Below are positions 10,869-22,800 of a stretch of DNA of 64,000 nucleotides, piece after piece. Position 1 is the stretch's first letter; every line of letters starts with the position of its first letter. The notes beneath the pieces were generated by a model. It saw only the letters and a program-made list of their open reading frames with translations, had not been told where the DNA came from and did not search any database. The DNA comes from Rugalucina vietnamica (taxonomy: Eukaryota; Mollusca; Bivalvia; Lucinida; Lucinidae), in contig OZ024874.1 in NCBI GenBank assembly GCA_964017185.1, positions 52,914,856-52,978,855 on the forward strand. The letters are read 5' to 3'. The translations under genes and the position numbers were made by a program.

Positions 10869-13106
10869 TCGCAAACATCAAGACTGGTTTGATGAGAATG
10901 ATGACGAAATTCAGAGGCTTCTTGAAGAAAAGCACCGATTGCACAAGGCACATCAAGATGATACTAGCTCAGTATCAAAGAAAGCAGCCTACAGCAACAT
11001 TTGTAAGACAGTCCAGACCAAGCTTAGGGACATGCAAGATTCCTGGCTGAGGAAGAAAACAGAAGAAATTCAGTCTTTTGCGGATAGAAAGGACATGAAG
11101 AAATTTCATGATGCACTGAAAACCATTTATGGTCCAAAGAGTTCTGGAGCCACCACATTGCTCAGTGCAGATGGAAACACTCTTCTCACAGATAAAGAAG
11201 CTATCTTGGAAAGGTGGGCAGAACACTTCAATAGTGTGCTTAATCGACCATCAAGCATCAATGAGGATGCAATCGACAGACTTCCACAGATAGAGTGCAA
11301 TGTTCTGTTAGATGAATTTCCTACCGTTACGGAAACAAGAAAAGCAGTTCAACAACTATCATCTGGCTGGCAAAGCCCCAGGTGCAGATGCAATTCCTGC
11401 CGAAGTTTACAAGGCTGGGGGGCTACCCATGGCAGAGAAACTGACAGAGTTGTTTCACTGTATGTGGAGAAAGGAGGCTATCCCACAAGAATTTAAGGAT
11501 GCATCCATAATCCACCTATACAAGCGGAAAGGAAATCCTCAAGTCTGTGACAATCACAGAGGCATCTCCCTCCTATCAATTGCTGGGAAGATACTTGCAA
11601 AAATTCTGTTGAATCGTCTGAATGTTCATCTTGATCAGACGGGACTTATCCCAGAAAGTCAATGTGGATTCAGAAAAGACAGAGGGACAATAAACATGAT
11701 ATTCACAGCAAGACAGCTTCAGGAGAAATGCCAAGAACAGAATGTAGATCTATACATGACGTTTGTTGACCTCACCAAAGCTTTTGACACTGTTAGTCGT
11801 GATGGACTCTGGAAAATCATGGCCAAGTTTGGCTGTCCACCCAGATTCATAGCAACGGTGCGGCAGTTTCATGATGGCATGCAGGCACGTGTGCAAAATG
11901 ATGGAGAGTTCTCTGAACCATTTGAAGTAACAAATGGGGTCAAACAAGGCTGCAGCATGATGTTTTCTGCCATGCTTATGGATGCTTTTCAGGACAGTGA
12001 CACTGGTTTTCCAATCAGGTACCGTTTTGATGGCAACATATTCAACCTCAGAAGGTTGCAAGCCAAAACTAAGGTCCAGACTGATGTGCTAGATGAGCTC
12101 CTCTATGCAGATGATATGGATAAGAATGCCAGCACAGAGGCAAAAATGCAAAGAGCCATGGATCAAGTCTCACAGTCATGTGATAACTATGATCTCACAA
12201 TCAGCACAAAAAAGACAGAGGTTGTACACCAACCAGCGCCCGGAAAGCCATATAATGAACCAACCATCACTGTGAATGGGCAAAAACTGAAAGTTGTTGA
12301 CAAGTTCACCTACCTGGGAAGCACTCTCTCCAGAGCAGTGCATATTGATGATGAGATCACTGCCAGAATTGCAAAGGCTAGTGTGGCATTCGGACGACTC
12401 CGTGCAAATGTCTGGGAGCGAAATGGAATCAAGCTTGACACCAAGCTGAAAGTCTACAAGGCTGTGGTACTGCCAACCCTCTTGTATGCATGTGAGACCT
12501 GGACAGTATACCAACGCCATGCAAAGAGACTTAACCATTTCCACTTAAGCTGTTTGAGAAAGTTGTTAAAAATCAAGTGGCAGGACAAGATTCCAGACAC
12601 AGAGGTCCTGACGAAAGCAGGGATGCAAAGCATGCATACAGTCTTAAAGCTAGCACAGCTAAGATGGACTGGCCATGTTATAAGAATGCCTGATGCGCGA
12701 CTTCCAAAGAAAGTTTTCTATGGAGAACTACAGGAGGGAAAGCGCTCTCAAGGTGGCCAGAAGAAACGCTACAAAGACACCCTCAAAGCCTCTCTGAAGG
12801 ATTTCGAAATACCAATGGGGTCCTGGGAACAGACTGCACAGGAGCGATCAAAGTGGCGAGGTCTCATCAACAAAGGAGCAGCTCTTTATGAAAAGAAGAG
12901 AATCTGTGAAGCTGAAAGAAAGCGAAGAGAGCGCAAAGCCAAAACAAATGTGCCACCATCAGACTCTATGACACTGACTTGCTCTACTTGCAACCGACAG
13001 TTTAGAGCCAGAATTGGCCTAGTCAGCCATCAAAGAACTCACCAACACACATCAGCACTATTCAAGAAATAATGATGGTCTTTCTCATTAGTGAGAGGCG
13101 AACTAT
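10869..13106 (+). pseudogene. Non-LTR retrotransposon, 5'-truncated and broken (copy 1)
   Basis: Starts abruptly at TCGCAAACATCAAGACTGG, inside the part that links the endonuclease and reverse transcriptase domains in copy 2, so it is 5'-truncated as is usual for LINEs. The RT domain is recognisable (AFDTVS, NGVKQGC, YADD), followed by a Lys/Arg-rich region and a C-terminal C2H2 finger (C-x2-C-x12-H-x3-H, near 12981-13043). It is dead: a duplicated TGGC at about 11364-11371 shifts the frame, and a 21-nt deletion at 11952/11953 removes seven residues just after QGC, a core RT block. The closest type by memory is the RTE/CFDP2-like group; the clade is not certain. The 3' end GCGAACTAT matches copy 2. 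Confidence 0.9.
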
Positions 13107-13774
13107 TAGAACAGTACTAGACTAGAAACATGATTTTTCATAATGTTTTGATTTTAATGTCATATTTGACCAAAAAATAAAGCATGGTCTTTTATTGCAC
13201 AATTTGTATTTACTATATATTGACAACAATTAGCAACAGTATGCATGCATGGATTGATGTGAAGATATACTTCTTTAGACACTTAGGAAAGGTTGAACAG
13301 ATAGACGTTTACAGCTTTGCCTTTAAAAATGGCTTTTTCATATATATCCACGCTGCCGCATCAGTGATTTAGCGGATCGCTTTTTCAGAAAGAATAATAC
13401 ATGCAATTACTATATTATATTTGAGGACCGCGAATAGCGCCTGTGACTGCACAAACCGGTTTGTGCCCGTGACTGTAATACCAATATGTTTTTTCTTGCC
13501 CGAGAGCATTTTATTCTTCTTTTTCAATTTGAAATAATAGCATTTACGAGGTCAATCATCTACAAACACAGTTGTAATATTGAATAGAATTAAAAAGATT
13601 GTTTGATATTGTTTTAAATGTGTAGAATAATTTTGGCTCATTTAAAACAATTAGACGCAATATATCTCCCCCAAGTGAGAAACATCTGAGGCATTTTGTT
13701 TATGTGAAACCTTTTCGGAACTTTAACTGTACCCAATGGCAGAATCGTAGTTTTTGGGTTTCTATTTTCGCAAC

Positions 13775-13862
13775 ATGCAGAGCATGGCTGATCGGAATAC
13801 ACGGACAGTTGTTGTCACCGTGGTGGCTGTGATTGCTTTGATTGGAAACGTCAAATCCCAGG
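13775..13862 (+). CDS. G2 exon 1: signal peptide
   Basis: ATG at 13775 (or the in-frame ATG at 13784) opens a basic start followed by a hydrophobic core VVVTVVAVIALIG and a likely cleavage site near VKSQ. Ends in phase 1 before GTACGT, which matches the phase-1 acceptors downstream. Upstream in-frame codons lack an ATG near the start. No clear TATA box seen. Confidence 0.82.
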
Positions 13863-16800
13863 GTACGTACCCGTTAGGTTTTAACAGTTTGGTTGGCATT
13901 AAATCTATCTACATGCTATGCTACCTACATCGTTGTTCCCAACAAAATCAAACAACCAGTTTAATGCAGCTTTTCTGAATAGCATAACAATTCGATAAAT
14001 ATTCCCAATTCTATTTCCAATTACACAAACGATGAAAGGTGATAGAACTTCTTTGTACTTTAAACGTACCTCCGTCGCCATTGCATCATATCAGTAATTT
14101 CAATACTTATGAATATCCTTTTTTATTGTTTAGCGTATGCCATGTTTTCAAATGTTGTCAAGTTGGGTCGCGTTGAGGGAAAACCTGATGGTTTTGATGT
14201 GTATATTGAAGTGCCTGACTGGCGTTTGTAGTTGTTTGCGTTTCACCAGCCTGAGGTCGGAATCTATGCGCTCCTGGCAATATGTTTTCCCATGACGAAG
14301 ATCACATTTTGATTTGCTTTATGTACATGTATATTGTTTTATGTATCTTGTTTGTACATGTTTAGAGGGCCTCGGGGAAGATTGGCTATGCCAACCGAGC
14401 TACCCTCTTTAAATAAAGAAATTATTTATATACTTACTTACTTACTTGCATATTATCTTCAAAAAATTGATAATGAAACGTTCAGAGAATGGACTGAAAG
14501 ACTTTTAAAAAACAACATCATGGCATGTTCATGGCGTGGCGTGAGTGTCGTTTCACTTACCATGTTTACGGGTAGCACGGCTCCGGTTGACATCCCAACC
14601 ATGCTCTGAAACTATGTACATAGAAAATCGAAAGAATATTTTATTTGAGTCGCCGCATAAGAAAACCAACAACATGTATACGCAAAAGCAAAGACGCAGA
14701 TCAGCTGTGCAGTAACTGCACAGCTGATCAGCGTCTTTGTTTTCGCTACACAAATAGTACAAATCCGCCTTCTTCTTAAGCCCGTCTCACACAGAACACA
14801 CGGTTTACACGGTTGGTCACCCGTGTAAACCGTACATACAACCGAATAAACCGTGGCCTTATCCGACTTGCACTCGGGCCATTCGAGTGTATCCGTGTAA
14901 GCCGTGTATGATTTTTAAAACTTTTAAAAAACTAGCACGGGTGCGATGTCCGTGTATAATCGTATAAGCGATCGTACAAGACCGTGAGAGACCGTGTGAG
15001 CCCGTACGAGACCGTATATACAACCGTACATGAAGCACAAAGCACGAGTAAGCTCAACCGTGTCAAAATCGTATATAAATCGTATGGAATCGACCGTATA
15101 TAAACCCTGTAAACGTCGTGTTTAATCGTACTAGGCCGTAACAGATCGAACTAGACCGTACTTGGAACCGTAAAACAATCGTATGAAAATCGTTGGCAAA
15201 TCGTGTTCAAACCGTGACAAACATTGCTTGATCGAGTATACCCGTGCTTTGATCGTACTCACTCTTGCTACATTCGAGTCTAAATCGTACCTCAGGCACG
15301 GTTGGAGCTCAATACTCGTACCACTCAATCCGTGTGTAACCGAGTAAACCGTATTGGAACCGTGTGCCCAACCGTGTTCTGTGTGAGACGGCCTTTACGT
15401 CCGAAATCTCTACCTTCTAGCTTTTTCTGTGCCAGTACAGGCCGGATTGTGTCAGACCTGGTTGGCAGCCCAAATCATTAGCTTTCTAATGCAGCGGCTC
15501 ATGTTTTTCCTTCCCGCTACAGTTATCACTGACGCGTGTACTGATGTTGGGGAATGTGGTGGGATCACTAATGTGGAGTGTCGAGATGACGGCCCTGGCC
15601 TACAATGTCTCTGTTTGACCGGATACAGTGCTACAGGTGCCACGAACTGTGATCCAGTAGGTATGTACCTTGTGCGTGAGAAACAAAACAATATGGGTTC
15701 CGACCAGGTCCGACACAAACCGGCCTGTACAGTCACAGAAGACGGTGAGAGGCTGGAAATTTTGGACTTAGAAAGTAGAGGAATTGTACTATCCGTGTAG
15801 CGAAAACAAAGGCGCTGATCAGCTTCGCAGTTACTGCGAAGCTGATCTGCACCTTTATGTTCGCCTATGCAGATTTTTGGTTCTCCCATGCGGCGGCGTA
15901 TGTAACTTGTGCTCTGATGATGCCTCTAATCTGAACATTTATATTTTCATTGCAATCGCCAAAAGCGTCGTTACTTTCTGTTCTTCATTTTCTCGATGAC
16001 AACATTGAGAAATCGCGTGACCGTAGTCCACGCCCATGGGCGGAACGACGTCATAGTCAGCCAGTAAACAGCGAGGTTTAAAAAGGTTCGGAAGCGTCAT
16101 GTCAGTTAATTAATCGAATAAGTGAGTGCTGCGTGCTGCATGTGGGTTAGTTTAATTTACGTAAATCAATCATTGTCAATTCAGATTGCGGGGGTTTGAC
16201 AGACCCTGCGGACGGGTCAATAACATTTACCGATGGCTCCCTTTACAACTCGGTGGCAAGTTTCAATTGTGACCCAGGATTTCGCCTTACTGGTTCTGCC
16301 ATTCGACTATGTCAAGCCGACGGATTCTGGAGTGGTACCGCAGATCAAGCTTGTGAAGCAATCAGTGAGTAAGAATGATGAGTTTGGGTTAGCAGAGGTC
16401 ATGCAGAGGTCGGACCTCCATGACACGATATATATAGTGTCAAGTGACCTGCAGCATACTTTAATGCGCACATTGCTTATGTTAGGATCAAAAATTGTAT
16501 TTGTTTATTTTGTTTATCTCCAAAGATAGCATGAAAAATAAATAAAGTAATTTCATGATGAAATTTTAAATATTGCACTTTCGTTCTATTTCCATTTTTG
16601 CTTTCATTTTCTTTTACTTCATTGTAAGTTATAAACATTGGTTGTTTCAATTAATCCGTGGTCTCTTGAACTTCCAAGAAATTAATCTAACATATAAGCC
16701 TGGTGTACTTTTAGTGGGGCAAAGGTAAATAGTATAGCCCCAGATATGACGCATCAGAACGCGGCGTCCCATCTGGGGCTATTCTGTTTGCTTAGAGGAA

Positions 16801-19800
16801 TTTCATAAAAAATGAATCAAAAATTCAAAATCACTCCTGGTGCCTCTTAAAAGGACTCACGCAAATGATAATGATGGGCAAGTCCATTTGTCTTATATGG
16901 GTTAATGACTAATTCTCACTGCTCTGAATTCCAGTCATTGGAATCACGTGTACTGACGTTAACGACTGCACTGGTATCAGTAACGTCGAATGTCGTGATG
17001 ACGGCGGTGGTAATCAATGTCTCTGTCAGAACGGGTACAGCGCTTCTGACGATACAACCTGTGACATCGTTGGTGAGTTGTGAGAACTGGTATTCGCACT
17101 CGCTAAAATATTTCTTTATTCGCACTCGCTAAAATATTTCTTTAGTAATTTACTGATTTTATCAATGTTGATTGAAACGGAACACAGCAACAAGTAGGTA
17201 GGTTGAGTCTCTCTGTACCGCTATCATGATCGACGATCAAGTACAGCCATCGCACTTGCTTAAAGTCGTTTTTTTTTTCTGAAATTACCTTTGGCGTTTG
17301 TTTGTTTGTGTTGAGGCTTAACGTCCCAGTCAACAATTTTTCAGTCATGTCGGGACGGAGCCAACGCTTCCTGGGTTTAACCAGTACTGTAGGGAGTAGA
17401 TGTGCCTTGCTCAAGGACACAACACGGTGACGCTTGTGGGGTTCGAACCCAGGACCTCTCGATTCGGAGTCCGTACTCTACCACTACGCCACCGCGCTCC
17501 CTTTACCTTTGGCGTTGTCATCGAGATAGAAACACATTATACTTCAAAGATAATGTGAAGAGAACGAGCATCTATTGAAAGTTCAATATACTCTTATGTG
17601 AAATCAGCACAATTGTCTTTAAATCTCGTTGGTCTACAATGTCTCTGTCTTTAAATCTCGTTGGTCTACAATGTCTCTGTTTGACCGGCTATAGTGCTAC
17701 AGACACCACGACATGTGACCCAGTAGGTATGTAACTTGTGCTCTGATAGCTTTGCGAGAATTCGTGATGCTTTCATCTGAATATTTCTATTTTCCTTGCA
17801 ATCGCCTTGGATGAAAGTGTCTTTCTTTGGTGTTCTTCATTTCGCGATGACAACATTGAGAAATCGCGTGACCGTAGTCCATGCCCATGGGCGGAGCGAC
17901 GTCAATGTCACAATGTCAGCCAGTCGGGCTTCACAGACATTAAAACAAAAACACAAGATTTTTCCTAATCCAATAGCAGCTAAAAATCTGAATTTTAATC
18001 CTTAATTGTTCGTCGAGATAAGTATTCAGGTTGACTGTAGAACCTCATCGTACAATCTGTGAGAAGCAGAAACATTGTTATGGATAAATGTTATGTTGTT
18101 AAATGTTATGGATATCGCAATTGTAATGTTAGCCAAGGTATTACTTACCTGAGAATGTCGAAACAGTCAAGTGTTTCTGTAGAAACCGAGCGTCAACCTG
18201 TGAGCCTGTAGGGAAGCGATTTGTACTGTGATGCTGCTTTTGCATCTCTGACGCGGATTCAGGATTAAAGTGTTTCTTTCGATAGCAGGTTACAAGCAGT
18301 GAGGTTTAATTAATCGAATCACTGAGTGCTGTGCGCTACACGTGGGTTAGTTTTAGTAAATCCTTTATTGTCAATTCAGATTGCGGGGGGTTGACAGACC
18401 CTCCTGACGGGTCAATAACATTCAGCGATGGCTCCCTTTACAACTCGGTGGCAACTTTCAATTGTGACCCAGGATTTCGCCTTACTGGTTCTGCCATTCG
18501 ACTATGTCAAGCCGACGGATTCTGGAGTGGTACCGCAGATCAAGCTTGTGAAGCAATCAGTGAGTTTGAATGATGAGTTTGGGTTAGTTTTTTAGAATGT
18601 CACGTCCCACAAGCAACAGCGGTCATGCAGAGGCCGGACCTCCATGACACGATATATATGTATATAATTTGAGTGTGACCGGCGGCATACAGTAATGCGC
18701 TTCTTGCTAATTGTTTTGGATCAAAAATTGTATTTGTTTATTTTGTTTATCCGAGTCCATAGATAGCACGTACAAATGAATAAACTAAAAGCATGATGAG
18801 ATTTTGTTAATTGCATTTTTTTTTGTTATATACTCATCAAAAGAAGTTATTCACCATTTAGTTTTTTTCATATTTTTAGGTGACATTTTGACTAACAAAT
18901 TTCAAACCTAGCTTTTTGACTTTGCACAGTCTGAAAGAGTTTGATAATGTGTGTGATGAGACCAAAAAACGTTGCAGAAACGATTTTAAGAAAAACTGAA
19001 AATTTCCTTTTTCTGTAAATACTGAAAATTGGAAAATCGAAAAAAATCCACCAAAAATGCCACCGTGTTACGAACACATTTTTGCTTCCAAATTTACACA
19101 CAAGAGCTCCAAAGCAAATGATTTAGCCAAAAAACAAATTAAAAAATCTCAAAATTTGGGTAAAATTGCATTTTTGACAAACTTGCAATTTTTGAGAAAA
19201 AGTCATAAATATTGGAGTAAATGAGTAAAATCTAAATTCATTACAATCTTTGATAACTATAAGATGTTTTGACATCAAAATCCACCGCATACTTTCTTTC
19301 TGTTAAAGGCGATCTCATGTCAAAGATATTGCATGAGTATGTTTTTGATATGCAGCTTTTTAAAAAAATCGGAATTTGGATGGGTTGAAAACCAGTACTT
19401 CTCGTTAAACATCAAGGGGTGTTGCATGTTGTGCTTGTTGGAAAAACAACCAATTTTATTGGAGAGATGAAGATGAGTTACTAAGCTTGATGTGAGAATT
19501 TAAACAAAATCTCAAAAATCATTATTTTTGGTCTAAATTAGCGTTTTTTTGTCCTAAAAATTCAATTTTTTTTTATACTCTAAATGATTGATTTCAGTAT
19601 CTCGAGTGAGGATGTGAAACAAATTCAGGTTTGGAAGCCCAGAAATAAAGATGTTGGCTTTTTGCTGCATCCCAAATTTTGGTGTTTTCAAAAACATGCA
19701 TTTTTGCACATTTTAACTTAATCTTTTCAAGACAACATTGGTGCTTTGTTATTCACGAAGTCCAGCCCTTAAGATGGTATTAAGTTTTAAAAGTTTATTT

Positions 19801-22800
19801 GAAAAAGATCTATACTAAACATCATTTTAAAATAAAAAAAATAATTGGTGCAAAACTTCTTTTGTTCTTTTTGTTTTACTTTCTTGTGCGTTATAGACGT
19901 TGTTTTGTCGATTTCAGTACAATCATTGGCTCTTGAAATTCAAAGAAAGTAGTATAATGACTAAACATAATCTTTTATTTCTGCCTTTTGTGAATTCCAG
20001 TCATTGGAAGCACATGTACTGACGTCAACGACTGCACAGCTGCTGGTATCAGTAACGTCGAATGTCGTGATGACGGCGGTGGTAATCAATGTCTCTGTCA
20101 GAACGGGTACAGCGCTTCTGACGATACAACCTGTGATATAGTTGGTAAGTTGTGAGAACTGATGGCCCCGGCTTCGCGCTCGTAAAATAATGGTCATAGT
20201 GGCGGCAATCGGAACAGATACGGCGCGTGTTTTACAACACAACCTGTGACGTCGTTGTTTGAAACCTCTATGATGATGAAAAAAAATGTTTGTGGCAGTT
20301 TTCGCTCGCTAATACTAGGAAAAGTAAAGCGTAAAGAACACATGATCCTATTTGTAGTTTTATGTGTTCCTATGACCTATGTAGGTGTATAATTCCATAT
20401 AGTGGTTCCTGGTCATGTTTTACTTTTACCTTTTCCAGTCAATAATTTTTCAATTATGTCGGTACGAATCCATCCCTTTGTTGGACATTAATCAGTAATA
20501 AGAAATAGCTAATTACATGTACATGTAAAGTAACAACACGTCGGTATGGTTCGATTCCCCCGATCTGGGATCTGACGCCCTGTCAGTAGACCACCACTTT
20601 ATTCCAGACTGTGGAGATTTGACAGCCCCTACGGACGGATCAGTTTCATTTTCCAGTGGCACAACGTGGAACTCAGTGGCTACATTCAACTGTGACACGG
20701 GTCACACTCGGAGCGGTTCATCTATTCGGATGTGTGGTCCAGATGGCACTTGGAGTGGTGCTAATCCGACATGTCCAATAGACGGTTAGTCTCGATATAG
20801 AATATTTCTATTTATTATATGGCAAGTGATGAAATATAGAGAAATATGTATTAAAATATAACCAATATTTGAAAAAGTTATATTTTCACATGTGAAAATA
20901 TAAAAAAGTTATATTTTCACATGTGAAAATATAAGATTTGGGAATACGCAAATTACGATTCCACCGTTTCATTTCTAATTTATACATAACTAAATTTTAT
21001 AATCTATGCTATTGTTGACGCAATGAACGTTCACACACAATAGCGACGTAATGACGTCATTTAAGATTTTGACGTCATATGCTTTAGCGCGCAACGTTAC
21101 AATGACTACATGCAATATAATAAAAAGAAAATTCAAGTTTTTGTCGTGAATATGACTTTTATTTCATCTCGTGAAGTGAAAAATTATTTCATTCGTGCCT
21201 TCGGCACTCATGAAATATAAAAAATTTTCACTTCACTCAATGAAATAAAACTCATATTCACTCCAAAAACTTGAATATCCTCTATGTAGCCTCTTGCTGG
21301 TGGGTAAGCTGTCATGTAGGATCTCACATGTGGAAGTTAGCTATCACACTTTCCAAAAGTAAAAGAAAAGTACGCATACATATGCATCAAAATTGACAAA
21401 CAGACTTAGATCTACAATATGAAACACGCAGGTACATAAAATGTACTTTACGAAACCGTATTTGCGAATACCTATTTGAGGTGATAATAGTTAGTCTCAT
21501 TGGATAAAAACGAGATATGATAATAGATGAAATTATTTCAAATTATATAATAAAAACGACTACACTCATCACATGTTTCTCGAAAACATTTTCATCACCC
21601 TTATCATCATTTAGACTGTGGTGTTCTGAACAACCCTACCAGCGGCGCTGTGGATACATCAGCAGGAACCACATACGGTCAGACAGCAACTTACACATGT
21701 GACACTGGCTATAATATGATTGGTAACTCCCAGGTCCAGTGTCAGGCCGGAGGAACATGGGAAGCTGCCCCAACCTGCCAGATAGTGAGTAAGTGTAAAC
21801 CATTTTATTCTCGACAAACAAAACAAAATGTGAATTTTTACTGCTTTAGTATAATAACATACTATAATGACATACCTTTACATTTGTGATTACAGCAACT
21901 GGCGTTGTTTCGTGTGGCGACCGTAAAATGTTTCCCCGTACACCAGCCATATTCCAAATTATATATATTCTTTTGGTCCTATATGACCCTTACCTATAGT
22001 GTAAATGTTGTGCTGCTTCCAAAGGTCATACTTTTATGTCTTTCGAAAACATAATTAAGAAGAACTTATATCGTGTAACCTTTATTTGTTTTGAACATAA
22101 AAAATAAACATCATCTTCTGTCAAATTCCCATAGAAAAATTTCTGAGCCCTCATATTAAAGGTAAAACAGACCATATACAATGTACATTTAATTAAGTCC
22201 TTTAACACCGGTATGAACATTTTGAAATGCACCTTGTGATAATATGTACCACATTCTTAACGATAAAATATTTATTTTAAGCTGTTTTTGGCTATTGATG
22301 TCTTAGATTTAGACTCCTCTGACTAGAATTCTCTAAAATTACTGAATTAGTGTGTTTCCTAGTATCTGATAATGTCTTTACGCAGATATTCTGCAACTTT
22401 TTAAATCTAAATGAAATATTTTCATGGAACAACTGAGCATTTAGCTTGACGCAAAATGAGCTGCAAAAATTTTGAAATGGGTTGACAAACAAAAAAGTTC
22501 TGGTCAAAAACATTTTTAAAGAAATTTTCTGTACAAAATCTCATGAAAGAAATGTAGATATTTTCCCGCAAAAATTTAAAATTCTTTGTATTTCACTATG
22601 ATTGCCCAAAATCTTTACAAATGACACAAATGACTTACCTGAGACAAAATGTTCATGATAAATCAAAACTTTTCGAAAAGTACCCATTTTCATGATCATA
22701 TTCTAAATTCATTCTGGCCATTTAAACTTTATATGTTGACCGATTTTCAAATATTTTGCAGGTCTTATTAGGACAAACTAAGATCAAGATTTTGACATAA

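Noticed and set aside
10939-11496. Independent 185-codon gene
   Set aside because: It is the 5' part of LINE copy 1; its end in a different frame comes from the TGGC duplication.
11750-12544. Minus-strand open frames inside the LINE
   Set aside because: Shadows of the RT coding strand; the same shadows recur at 36574 and 37021 in copy 2.
16233-16529. 98-codon plus-strand open frame over G2 exon 3
   Set aside because: Out of frame with the CCP reading and runs through the splice donor into the intron.
17430-17502. Functional tRNA gene on the minus strand
   Set aside because: A and B boxes are present, but the unit continues into a SINE body and tail bounded by a target duplication.
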